Shown one piece after another: positions 1 to 9,632 of a DNA stretch of 21,152 bases. Within the stretch, counting starts at the first letter, position 1, and each line of letters starts with the position of its first letter. The stretch is from positions 1 to 21,152 of the forward strand of contig PDHQ01000474.1 of the NCBI GenBank assembly GCA_003339415.1, read 5' to 3'. The notes beneath the pieces were generated by a model, which saw only the letters and a program-made list of their open reading frames with translations, made no database searches and was not told the origin of the DNA. The position numbers and the translations under genes were made by a program. Source of the stretch: Ophiocordyceps camponoti-saundersi (nom. inval.) (lineage: Eukaryota > Ascomycota > Sordariomycetes > Hypocreales > Ophiocordycipitaceae).

Positions 1-900
1 ATAAGTTAGATAGTAATTCTTTATAGAGAAAGCGATAAGAAGTCGGATTTCTATATAAAGATAAGAGGAATAAGGGAAAAGAAGGAGGGAACTATTTTAC
101 CGAAAATAGAAAATTATAAAAGAAGTGCATAAATTAGTAATTTATAGTATTAAATTCTAGTATTTAAAATAAGGTTATAATTCCGTTTAGTAAAGTTTTA
201 CTATAAGTTTTCTTTAAGACTTAACTTATAATTTACGACTTTTAGGACAGCTATAAAGATAAGGTTAAAGACTAATTATTAGTTAATTCCTTCCTCCCTC
301 GACGGAAACTAATCTATGCTATATATCTAGTATCGTGATAATTCCTATCTTATCTTAACCGCCTTTTATATTCCCGTCGTTATAAACTCTAAAGGGAAAA
401 AAAGGGTTCCGGAACTATTTAATTTAACTGTTTCTATGCCCTTTATTCTACCCTAGGTAAGGCTAACGCATATCTTTCTTTATCGTCTCTGCCACCGCCG
501 CTAAAATATCTATCTATAATATATATATATATTTCCGTATTTATACTTGCAAAAAAAAGTATTAAAGAAATTATATAGGGTTTTATAATGTATATTTCGG
601 TATTCTTAACGCCCTGCTATTAAAGATACGACTCGTACGGCTACTAGCACTATTTAGCACGACCCCCCCCTTATTCTATATAGATTATTATTTTAGGTTA
701 AAATAAGTATAACCGCCCTCCTCCTTTAACGTAGTTATTATTTCTTTCTTAATCCGTTAGTTCCCTTACTATACTAAAGTTATCTCTTTATAGCCTTTTA
801 TATTTTTTTTCCCTACGTATATATATAATAGAAAAAAGAAAAGTTAGATAATTTAATAAAAGAATTAAATTACAGCTCTTAGAAAATAAAAGTATATAAG
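1..900. other. Gene-free RIP debris
   Basis: No reading frame on either strand has a stop density clearly below background, and no product is recognisable. The stretch contains short TA runs (around 513-531) and an 8-base C run near 663. It is probably the edge of an older repeat. Confidence 0.5.
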
Positions 901-904
901 GATA

Positions 905-1520
905 ACGTTAACGATAGGTCTAACCTGCCCCGTATATGCTAAATTAAACTCTAACTAGGCTTACTAGCGCTCGCCTTTATAAGCTACTATAAATAAATAA
1001 CACTTATCTTTACTTACTTCTCCTACCCTATACTCGCTAAACGCGTAATATATCCTTCCTTTCTTTTCTTTAATATATATATTTAAATATACTTTTAATT
1101 CGTTATTCTTTCCTATATAGATTTTAGTTATACTCCCGCCTAAGTATATAATCGCATTTTTTAATAAATATTTCTAAAAATAAACCCCTCGAACTTTCTT
1201 ACTCGCGGTCTTACGTACTTTACTAACGTTAGCTATATGCTATTATCGGGCCTATACTCCCTATAATATCCGGCATAAGCTACTTACTCGGCTATATACG
1301 CTTACTTCCCGTAAAACTTAATATACCTTCTCGTAAAGTAAAATTAAATATAAATAATACTTAGCGAAATAACTAGGAATTACGATTTGTTCTTACTACG
1401 ATCTTATAATCCTCTCGTATCTCTATTAGCATATCCCCTTATATATATATTTTACTACGATTTTACCTACGAGTTTTTCTTTTTCTTTATCCTTTCTCCT
1501 TATATACGTATATACTTTTA
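905..1520 (-). pseudogene. Weak candidate gene remnant, unrecognised
   Basis: One minus-strand frame has a run of roughly 50 codons without a stop (about 1010-1165), and the stops around it are TAA or TAG only. The other two minus frames are full of stops there. The conceptual peptide has a mixed, protein-like composition, with pieces such as YLGGSITKIYIGKNNEL and YYAFSEYRVGEVSKD. Further upstream (above about 1.55 kb) the same frame becomes as stop-rich as random RIP DNA, so I do not extend it. No domain is recognised. Chance openness remains possible. Confidence 0.35.
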
Positions 1521-1560
1521 CGTGCCCGTATATAACGTAAAAGACTTTATTCTATAATAC

Positions 1561-3200
1561 GATCCTCCCCTACTACGTATATTTAGAGCTTATAGCTAGA
1601 CTCTTCAGCTATTAATAAGACCTATATTAAAGATATATTACTACTAATTAGACCCGGATCCTAGTATAGACTAGACTATAACTATAGCCTCTCCTTTAGC
1701 AACTTCGACTATTACGAATATACTATAAGAATTACGTACTATAATAATCTAACTATATTCGTAGATCCTTTATCTCTAAGACTAGTTAAACCTTTCCCCC
1801 TACTTAGAGGCTAATAGGACTCGTAGTAAAGGATCGACTACCTTACGGAATACCGCTCGAACTTTTTAACCTAGTAGTAAGGCCTCTTACGAACCTTTCT
1901 AGCTACTTGCCCCGGTAGGATAGCTAAATACCGAAACTCGGGGGCGTTTAACGACTTTAGATATATACTCCCTCCTAATTATACTACTTAGTTTCGGGAA
2001 AAGCTTAGGACTATTATAATTTCCCTTAATAATCCCGAAAGCTTTACGAGTAGGACGGAACGTAGGAGTATCTTTTACTATTAGTAGTTAGGTTTAGGTT
2101 AATTATACTACTCCCCGTGCCTATACCCGTTATAATACGGGAGTAGATGCCCGTTTCCCTTATAGTCTTTATTTCGCTAGAATACGTAGCGAAGCGCCTC
2201 GCTCCCGTGCCTATTCCCGTTTCCCCCGTCCCTCTTATTAATATCTAAGTCCGTAAGGCGGGTTTAGTACGCAAATACCTAAATATTACGTTAGTTATTT
2301 ACCTTATTATAAAATTACTTAGAATAATACTAATAGAAACTAAGAATTACTATCCTATCCTTACTAAGATTTCTACCTACCCCCTAGCTTTTACTAGCAC
2401 GTGCCCCTAACTATTTTACTAAGATTTCGCCTATTACGGTTTTTCTCTTTTCCCTCCTTCTCCGTAGCTTAGAATCTTTATTTATAGTGCTAATACTATT
2501 ATTTACTTAACGTCTCCTTTCCGTAATAACGTTTAGTAAATATAGCTACTATAATATTTATATTATATTAACTAACTAAGTATTCCTATACCCCCTAAAA
2601 AATTCTTTACTAAATTTTCCGACTTTCTCCTTATAGCGCCTTCTTATCCCCGTCGCCGTTCTCTAAAAATATATAACCGCGATAACGGCACGGTCTTATA
2701 AAACCTAACTATATCTAATAAGTCGTTACTCTATTAACCTTTCTATTTTATATATCCGAATATTAAAATAAAAGCTAAATACTATAAAAGAAACTCTAAA
2801 ACCGATATTAAGCTTAAAGAGAATAATACTAAACTTAATATAAAGACGATAAATACTAGGGTTAAAAAATAATCTAAACTTATATCTATAAGCTATACTT
2901 CTTATTCTCCTTATCTCCCTTCCTCTTTATATTATATACCTGCTAACTATAAGCTTTATTTAAAAATTAGCCCTTTCTGCCTTTTAAAATAACTAATAAC
3001 TAGTTAGGTCGCCTCCGTAACGTCACGCTCCTAAGTATTAAGGTTAAAGATATTCCGACTATCCGTATTAAAAAATCGTTAAAAAATAAATTATCTCCTT
3101 TTTCTAATAAAAAGCCGGCATCTAAAAAAGCTAAGCGAAATAGTTTACTTAAAAAAGTAATCTAGGTACTGCTATTATAAAACTCTAAAGCTAGCCTTCC
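1561..3200. other. RIP debris with no assignable gene
   Basis: Several frames on both strands can be read through if TAA and TAG are taken as Gln, but their stop density is about what the composition predicts, so this is not evidence of coding. The only internal structure noted is an 18-base near-identical direct repeat at 2114-2131 and 2204-2221. Some of the right end (about 3150-3270) may be further RRP5 sequence too damaged to align. Confidence 0.45.
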
Positions 3201-3271
3201 CTCTATTATACTATATTCTATAACTATACGCTAATATATATCCTATAAGTAATAGTAGCGGATACTTATAG

Positions 3272-4110
3272 CGCGTAACTATTAAGTTTAGTAACGGTTA
3301 CCTTATAGCTAGTAACGTCCGTAAAGTTAAAGAGTATAGCGTATTTATCGTTATTAATAACTTAGCTAATATTAGCGGCCTATATCGTAGTAGTTAGATA
3401 GCCGATAATCCGGTTAAGGACGCGACTAAATTATATAAAGCGCGGGATATCGTTAAATATAAAATACTTAACGTTAACGCGTAGAAGCGGAAGTTTAGCC
3501 TTAGCCTTAACTAGTCGCTCTTTAAGATAAAGATAGCGATATAGCTTATCCGCACTCGGATAAGGATAACGGAGGTGCTACTTTTATTAATAGCGATACG
3601 GATATAGATAATATTATCTTAAAGTTGCAAAAAAGCGACGACTAAGCGACGGAGAATACGAGCGATATAGAAGGAGAGTAGAATAACGCCGAACTTTAAA
3701 TTAGCGGCGGCGGTCTCGGGGCGCCTAAGAAAATCTTATAAGCTACTTACCCGCTTTACTTATCCTACTCTAAACCTAGCTCCGACGAGGAGCCCGGCTT
3801 TAGCGGCAAACGGCTAGCGTAACGAAAAAGAAGAAGAAAGCTTTGGTTAAGGTTTATAGGACAATTACGCTTAACGCGCACGCCCCGTAGATGGCGAGCG
3901 ATTATAAGCGGCTGCTCCTCGGCTAAGCTTAGTTATCGGCGCTATCTATCGCGTATATATCTTTCCGGATATACGTAAGCGAGCTGCTTAAAGCGCGCGA
4001 GGTAGCGGGGCGTATAATTAAGACTATTAGCATACGGGAAGAAAGCGAGAAGCTAAACGTTTAGGTTACCTATCTTAACCTCGTAGTTATATTTCTAGAG
4101 GCGGGCGCGA
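3272..4110 (+). pseudogene. RRP5: RRP5 (rRNA biogenesis protein), RIP-mutated internal fragment
   Basis: Rrp5 (human PDCD11) is a nucleolar protein of the early 90S pre-ribosome. It is a chain of S1 RNA-binding domains followed by C-terminal HAT/TPR helices and is needed for pre-rRNA cleavage for both subunits. Seen here, in order: most of one S1 domain at 3272-3555 (VRKVKEYSVFIVI, then ADNPVKDATKLYKA), an acidic linker at 3559-3815 in another frame, a Lys run, and then the start of the HAT region at about 3822-4095 in a third frame, with SDYKRLLLGQ, VSELLKAREVAGRIIKTI and EKLNVQVTYLNL. The Gly-to-Ser and Asp-to-Asn changes in the S1 core are exactly TG-to-TA events. Stops are TAA or TAG. At least two frameshifts are present. 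Homology ends near 4095-4110, beside the copy-1 repeat unit. It is a partial, non-functional duplicate of an essential host gene. The identification is from memory of the family. Confidence 0.88.
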
Positions 4111-4189
4111 TTAATAGGCAAGGTACTTTAAGCGCCCGATATATAGAGGTATCTTTATCTTAAGACGCTTAAATAATACGCCCCTACGA

Positions 4190-5250
4190 CTTTTAGATAA
4201 TTCCCCTTTAGCGATTCTCTATATTACTATTCGCTATTTATATTTCCTTTCTATACTCTCGCTTACGTTACCTTATAACCTTAGCGACGTACTATACTCT
4301 GTTCTAGGATATGCTTATTAGCTCTAGCCGTCTTAATAAAGTTTGCTACGGTTCCGTCTAATAATTCGGAAAACCCGCTCCTATTATAGGAATTCCCTAT
4401 AATAATATAATTAGCATATCGGTTCCTAAACGCCCCGTATATAATAATATAATCGCAGAACGCCTAGGGCACCTTATTATTACGATAATAGCGGTATCGA
4501 TTAACTACCTCCTTATAACTAGCTATTATAATACCTTATATTTAGTTACACTACCTAAAGAGGCGAGTAATATATATCTAATCCGTATTATTCGGGTTAT
4601 TAATAATTACCGTAAGAGTTATATTTCTTTTCGGCGGCATAGCTACTACCTAGCTCTCTTAGTCCTATTTTACCTTATTATTTCCCGCTTTTCCGAAACG
4701 AATTTCTCCTAGATTTACGTTTATTATATAGCACTTAAGTTTCTTAGCGGAATCTGCTAATATCGTTCTTAGCGTATAGTAAAGCTTCCTATTATATACG
4801 CTCTTCGTAATCTACCTAAACGGGGATCCTAGGAAGTTTACCGCTATATAAGTCTCGGATAACGATATTTCGTAATCTCGATATAATAATAACTTTTAAG
4901 AAATTGTAAAATACTTAAAAAGCGTGCGCGAGGGAAAAAACACTAAATACTACCCGTTTCTAATAATAAATAAAGTAAACTTAACGGAGAGAGGATTTTT
5001 TTCCACGCCGCACGACTAATTTCTATATTTTATATATATGCGGCTTCGATTACTAAGTTATTACGTGTTTATTCCCCTATTATATCTATAAGTTACAATC
5101 TCTTCCTTTTAGACACCTCCTTTACTATTTTGCGAGTATTCTTATCTTTCACGCCTAATTCTATATACTATCTTTATAGCTATATTACTTTAGATAGACT
5201 TCGCTACCTACCTACGTGCTTTTCTCTACTAACTAATTAAAACTTAAGAT
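4190..5250 (-). repeat. Repeat unit, copy 1 (gene plus 5' flank)
   Basis: This aligns by eye with 6230-7400 and 8165-9370 over the gene and its upstream side. Shared blocks include ACCTTATAACCTTAG near the low-coordinate end, a GAGAGAGGATT block (4986-4996 here), and the upstream stretch with TTACTTTAGATAGACTT near 5185. Homology to copy 3 runs to about 5250. Copy 1 has only one version of the roughly 135-base flank segment that is doubled in copies 2 and 3. Confidence 0.8.
4240..4880 (-). pseudogene. Four-copy gene family, copy 1
   Basis: I do not recognise the family. Reading from 4880 down, the copy shows YEISLSET, then FLGSPFRQITKSV, LYYTLRTI, GNNKVKQD, and a surviving ATG at 4640-4638 giving MPPKRN. 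After that come NNPNNTDQ, NQIQGIIIAS, AFCDY, GAFRNRYANYIIIG and a tail with FSELLDGTVANF. Stops are TAA or TAG in Gln positions. The segment from TDQ to IIIAS could form a helix-turn-helix, but this is inference. The ATG at 4640 is probably internal, because clear homology with copies 2-4 continues some 75 codons upstream of it. The real start was not found. Length as seen is about 210 codons. Confidence 0.72.
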
Positions 5251-5640
5251 TATAATACCCGCGCGTTAATAGAATACTACGAGTAGAAGTATATAGAAAT
5301 AATATAGTATCTTAAGTCTTATCTAAAAACGTAGTAAAGAACGGTATAGTCTTTATAAGTAGCGAGTATAAATAATAACGCTATAATCTTACCGCTTAGC
5401 TATGTACCTTAAACTACTTTATAGCGATCGTTTCCTTTTTAGGATTTTTAGTTATTACTTATAAGACTAATACTTACTTTTAAGCTATAAAGGAAGCACC
5501 TTCTAATTTACGTATACGTAATACTTTTTAGGTATGTTATACTTATATAATAATAACGATTAAGGTACGTATTATCGCTACGATTTTATTATAAGGTAAC
5601 GGCAGCACTAATAAAGGTGTTAATATTCCTAATATTATAA
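5251..5640. other. RIP-mutated spacer without gene
   Basis: This AT-rich spacer lies between copy 1 and the plus-strand remnant at 5640. No reading frame is supported and no repeat match to the other copies was seen beyond about 5250. Confidence 0.4.
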
Positions 5641-6225
5641 TTAGGATAATAACTCTACTAAGTTTATATCGCTAAACTAGGCCCTTAAAAAGGGCCGGCA
5701 GCGCTAACTAAGTAAGAGGGATGCTTATAAGGTAAGTCGTATAATAGATTCCCCTTTAGACCGCTATATAATAAGCGATAAAGGACTTATAATAATCGCT
5801 ATTAATAGATAGGTTTATAACGCCTTATTTTCTAATACCGAATATAACTCCTTATAAAGGCAGAGATATAGCGCGCCCGTAGTCGAAAGGAAACGCGCTT
5901 TACTAAATAGTCGGATAGGCTAACGAATATAACTAAGTCCTGCCGACCGTATAATAAGCCTCCTCGCTAGTCGAATATATAGCTTCTATATACTAATCGA
6001 AACGCTAAATAACGATACTCGAAATATTATCTTAATACCCTAACTATCTCCTTTACTTGCCTAGAGACCTGGCGCATAAAGAGCTAAACTCTTAGAGAGA
6101 TTTTTAGCACGTACCTTACGATATAATCTAAGAGTATCGTGCGCGGTAATTTAGCAATAAAACGCGTCCTTACCTAGCTTATTTAATACTTATAGATAGT
6201 ATACTTTTAAGATTCTTAGAAGATT
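5640..6225 (+). pseudogene. Gene remnant between copies 1 and 2, unrecognised
   Basis: One plus frame carries about 13 TAA or TAG codons in roughly 195 codons, a little below the background, with a charged, protein-like composition. Pieces include KKGRQRQLSKRDAYKVSRII, DRYIISDKGL and VVERKRALLNSRIGQRI. A second plus frame over the same bases is stop-denser. No domain is recognised. It runs opposite to copies 1-3 and ends where copy 2 begins. Confidence 0.4.
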
Positions 6226-6289
6226 CCCCTTTAGGCACTTTTCTTATTATAACCTACTATCTATATTCTTTTAGTATACTCCCCCTTTC

Positions 6290-6900
6290 GCTACCTTATA
6301 ACCTTAGGCACTTATAATATATCCCGCTAAGACGCGGCTAGCTACTCTAAGCCCCTATTCGACGTCTAAACGGTTCTTTCTAAGTAATTCGGCGATTTAC
6401 CTTCGTTCCTAACGTATAGAGTTCTTATAATAATATAATTAGCATATTAATCCCTAAACTCCCCCGTAACCTTAATATAGTTTACGAACGCTTAGTGCAC
6501 GCTTTTATTACTATATCCGCGGTATCGTCTAACTACCTTTTTATAACTAGCTACTATAATCCCCTATATTTAGTTAGGTATCCTAAGAATACTAGCGATA
6601 CGTCTCTTATCTATATTATTCCGGTTATTAAGAGGTATAGTAATACTTAAGTTCCTCTTCGTAAGTAAAGCTATTACCCTCTCCTCGCTATCTTATTTTT
6701 TCTTAATATCTCTCGCTTTCTCCGAATAACTATTTAATAGACTTATATTCGTCGTATAATACTTAAGCCTTGTAGTAGAGTTTGCCGATATCGTTTCTAG
6801 GCTATAGAAGATCTCCTCCTCCCTAATAGTTTTCTTAATCCTCCTAAACGGCGATTTTAGGAAATTTACGTTCGCGGGAGTCTACTACGCGGATATCTTA
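6290..6900 (-). pseudogene. Four-copy gene family, copy 2 (best preserved)
   Basis: This is the least damaged member: about 90 codons from roughly 6885 to 6600 have no stop at all, although no ATG survives. Segments in order: VNFLKSPFRRIKK, EEEIFYSLETISANS, RLKYYTTN, KARDIKKKQDSEERV, then an ATA (6674-6672) where copies 1 and 4 have ATG, LTKRN, DKRRIASILRIPNQIQGIIV, VNYIKVTGEFRD, and a tail after YANYIIIR that is unlike copies 1, 3 and 4. Basic clusters (RRIKK, KKK, KRR) suggest nucleic-acid contact, which is inference only. Compared with copies 1, 3 and 4, differences include transversions and so exceed what RIP can cause. These are old paralogues that were later mutated. The family is not recognised. 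Confidence 0.75.
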
Positions 6901-6954
6901 CGATCTCGAGGAAAGGATAACCCTTAGGATATAGAAGAATACCTAAAGGGCGGC

Positions 6955-7165
6955 CGCGAGAACAGAAAACCGAAGATTTTACCCTCTCCTTACGATAAAT
7001 AGAGTAAAGTTAACGACGGGAGTGTTTTTCGGGCTATATAATAAATCTCGATACTTTACGGGATTTAGAAGAAAACGTAAATCGCTACCGCGAGAAAGGA
7101 AACGAAGATTTTAACGTCTCTATAACGGTAAATAAAGTAAACTTAATAAGAGAGGATTCCTTACG
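6955..7165. repeat. Tandem duplicated flank segment in copy 2
   Basis: Two diverged versions of one segment lie at about 6955-7035 and 7095-7165. Both run from a CGAAGATTTTA block through ATAAATA(G/A)AGTAAA and a GGGAGTG/GAGAGGATT block to a CG-rich end followed by ATAAATCTCGAT or CGACGAATATCC. Copy 1 has a single version. The unit lies upstream of the gene, so it may be promoter or leader sequence. Confidence 0.55.
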
Positions 7166-7857
7166 CGGCACGACGAATATCCTAATTTTTATACGTTTAT
7201 GCTTTAAATTACTAATTTCTTACGCTTTTATTCCTTCTCTAACTTTTAAAGTTATAATTTTTTCCTTTTAGACGCTTTTCCTATATTTTTCTACCGTTCT
7301 CTATCTACGCTAAAAGAATCTATATAATAACTCTTTAGACTACCTACTTAAAATATACTTCGGTACCTTCTTACGTTCGACTTAGACTAACTAATTAGCT
7401 TTCGAGATTAGCGGACCTAGTACCGATAGTCTAACTAATAGGCTTACTAGATTACTGCACCGGCAGTATATACTGCCGGTATATACTTGCTATTCGATTT
7501 TTCGAGTTTTTTTTTTAGTATTATATTATTTTTCTTCCCTCTCTCTTATAGCTTTAGTATTTTTTCCTCAGCTTTCTGCCTTTTTTTTAGCACTAATAGT
7601 TTCTCCTTTTCCGGGTCTAGTTTTCCCTATCCCTAGAGGGTATATATTAGGGGTAGTAGAGAGGGTACTAAGGGCGTATATATAATATATAGAAGCATAG
7701 TTTACTGCGAGGGTTAGACTATATGCCTCCGGAGGGTCAGACGATTCTCCTTTATATATCGACCCCTATTCCTAGTACCTCTATTCCTATATTTCCCCTC
7801 TTATTTTAGGTGCGCCGGCCTTATGCCGAGATACCTATACCTAGAAGGTATATATAC
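7150..7857. repeat. Left arm of large inverted repeat
   Basis: Its reverse complement matches 9633 to about 10330. Matching blocks include CTTTTAGACGCTTTTCCTAT, CTTCGGTACCTTCT, CTAATTAGCTTTCGAGATTA, AGCACTAATAGTTTCT, ATATATCGACCCCTA and CTTATGCCGAG. The match ends sharply after a CTATACCTAGAAG block near 7857. Since copies 2 and 4 lie directly outside the arms, the full inverted duplication is gene plus flank. Confidence 0.85.
7459..7480. repeat. 22-bp perfect palindrome in left arm
   Basis: The half-site ACCGGCAGTAT is followed directly by its exact reverse complement. It lies at the position equivalent to the palindrome in the right arm (9997-10016). CA and TG are both retained inside it, unlike most of the surroundings. 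Confidence 0.9.
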
Positions 7858-8164
7858 TAGGGATTAGCCTAACCTAGGTAGGTAGACAGAACACAGTTCT
7901 ATTTATCTATCGAGTCTATATCTTAGTATTCCTTCTATCCGCGCTATCCGGCATACCCGATAAATACCTATAGATAGTATATATATAGGCAGCCACCTGG
8001 CAGGCACTTATGTGACCTAGCTAGCGGGCCCCTTCTTCTTCCCCCGTAGCTACGCAGCCTAAGCTTAGCCTCCTTATTATCACACTTACATGCATACATT
8101 TTGCTTCTTCGTTGCCTTATTATAGTAATAGTCTCCTTGTAAGAGCTATTATAGTATGCCTTTA
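7858..8164. other. Less-mutated island, single-copy spacer
   Basis: CA and TG are common again: bases 7981-8100 hold 10 CA and 4 TG. The segment lies between the end of the left inverted-repeat arm and the start of copy 3, and matches nothing else in the window. This suggests single-copy DNA that RIP did not recognise, or a later insertion. It contains a small hairpin (AGAAC, 3-base loop, GTTCT near 7890). No gene is seen. Confidence 0.6.
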
Positions 8165-8297
8165 CTATTTAAGACTCTTTATCTTTAGTAACTTCCTTTA
8201 TTACTATATTCTATTAATATTTATTTTCCATACCCCTCCCTACGCGCCGTTATAACCTTAGCTATCTATTACATGTCCTGCCGGGACGCGTCTAGTG

Positions 8298-8890
8298 CCT
8301 CTAAGCCTCCGAATAGATATCGAAACCGTTCCCTTCTAAGGAACCGGAGGACTCCGATACGCTCTTATAGCACGGATTTCTTATAACGATATAATTAGTA
8401 TATCGATCTCTAAAGGCCCCGGTAACCTTAATATATTCGTAGAACGGCCGGGGCATGCTCTTATCCTTATATTCCCCGCATAGATTAACCACGTCTCCAC
8501 GACTAGCTACTATAATCCCTTATATCTAGTTAGATATCCTAAGAAGGCGAGCGATTCGTCTCTAATCCGTAATATCTAGGTTATTAAGAGCTAGGCAAAT
8601 AGTCACGGCTCTCTTCGACTCTTTAGCTATAACCCTCTCCTCGTTATCCTATTTTATCTTATTATTTATCGCTTTTCCCTAAACTATAGCTTAAAATACT
8701 CACGTTAGTAGTATATTACTTAAGCATCTCGTTAGAATTCCCCGATACCGTCTATAACGTATAGTAAAGATTGCCGTTCCAGACACGCTTTCTAATCGGC
8801 CTAAATAGGGATCCGGGAAAATCGACAACCCCACGAGTCTCCGATAAAAATATCTCGTAATATAGATATAACGATAACCCTTAGGATAAC
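8298..8890 (-). pseudogene. Four-copy gene family, copy 3
   Basis: From 8890 down: EIFLSET, GSLFRPIRKRVWNGNLYYTL, a frameshift with a rare TGA near 8700, INNKIKQDNEERV, an ATA at 8630-8628 in place of ATG, then AKESKRA, TDQRRIARLLRISNQIQG and VASRGDVVNLCGEYKDKSM. The chain continues with FYEYIKVTGAFRDRYTNYIV and ends at TAG 8300-8298, which may be a mutated Gln codon. A 64-codon stretch with no stop (8492-8301) is the longest fully open piece and contains an ATG that is probably internal. Function unknown. The stretch RRIARLLRISNQIQ is the strongest hint of a helix-turn-helix in the family. Confidence 0.75.
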
Positions 8891-8912
8891 GTAAGATACG
8901 TAAAGAGCGAGC

Positions 8913-9145
8913 GCTAGAAAAAAACGAAGATTCTAGCCGTTTCTTACGATAAATAGAAAGAAGTTAGCGAAGGGACGATTTTTTCAGGCGGCGCGATAAA
9001 TCTCGATAACCCTCGGTACGCAGAAGAATACGAGAATCCTAATCGCGAAGAAAAAAAAACGAAGATTCCACGCCTCTATAACGACGATAAATAAAGTTAA
9101 GTTAACGAGAGAGGATTTTTTCACGCAGCGCGACGAATCTCCTAA
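8913..9145. repeat. Tandem duplicated flank segment in copy 3
   Basis: Two versions lie at about 8913-9000 and 9047-9145. Each has AAAAACGAAGATTC, a CGATAAATA block, a GATTTTTTCA block and a GCGCGA(T/C) end. This is the same arrangement as in copy 2 and is absent from copy 1. Confidence 0.6.
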
Positions 9146-9370
9146 ATTTATACGTTTACGCTTCGAATTACTAATCTACGCCGCCTTTATTCCTTTGCTA
9201 ATATCTAAAAGTCACGTTTTCTTACCCCTAGACACCTCCTCTGCTATTTTTCTAGTATTTCTGTCCTTAACCCTTAATTCTATATACCCTCTTTATAGCT
9301 TTATTACTTTAGATAGACTTTAGTACTTATTTACGTGCTTTCTTCCGTCGACTAATAAAAACCTAGGATC

Positions 9371-9632
9371 ATGACGCCTTTCTTTATTAGCTACCTAATC
9401 AGATTACTCCTATAGTTTAACCACCCTATAGTCTATGCCTCGACCGGCTACGGCTTAAGACTAGTTAGCCCGTTTATATAGCTTAATAGTTTAATTTAAG
9501 AGTGCTACTAAAGCTATATATCATATTACCGTAATAGAGTTATTAGCAAGATAGAGCACCTCTCTTAATATCACCCACTTACTAGGCAATATATATAAAT
9601 ATATATATATATATATATTATATTAGCTAATA
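9371..9632. other. Partly unmutated spacer with TA microsatellite
   Basis: CA and TG reappear (five CA in 9541-9600), as in the spacer on the other side of copy 3. A TA microsatellite lies at about 9588-9622, directly against the right inverted-repeat arm. No gene is seen. Confidence 0.5.

Larger units (their letters stand above)
6230..7857 (-). repeat. Repeat unit, copy 2 (gene plus long 5' flank)
   Basis: This is the same unit as copy 1, but its upstream flank continues past 7400 to about 7857. That extra flank is shared only with copy 4, in reverse orientation. The low-coordinate end shares ACCTTATAACCTTAG (6294-6308) with copy 1. Confidence 0.8.
8165..9370 (-). repeat. Repeat unit, copy 3 (gene plus short 5' flank)
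   Basis: This aligns with copies 1 and 2. Its flank homology ends near 9370, as in copy 1, and lacks the long extension present in copies 2 and 4. Shared blocks include TATAACCTTAG near 8252, CCTTAATATATTCGTAGAACG and TTACTTTAGATAGACTT near 9305. Confidence 0.8.

Noticed and set aside
1801..1860. GIPQG-like motif on the minus strand resembling a reverse transcriptase motif
   Set aside because: It needs a TAA read as Gln in a frame whose stop density is at background. The following residues do not match the LSPIL continuation, and no F/Y-x-DD motif was found downstream.
1561..3200. A long minus-strand reading if all stops are taken as Gln, with a hydrophobic stretch near 2760-2880 like membrane helices
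   Set aside because: With TGA nearly absent, every frame looks open this way. Stop density equals background, and RIP converts Ser and Pro codons to Leu, creating false hydrophobic segments.
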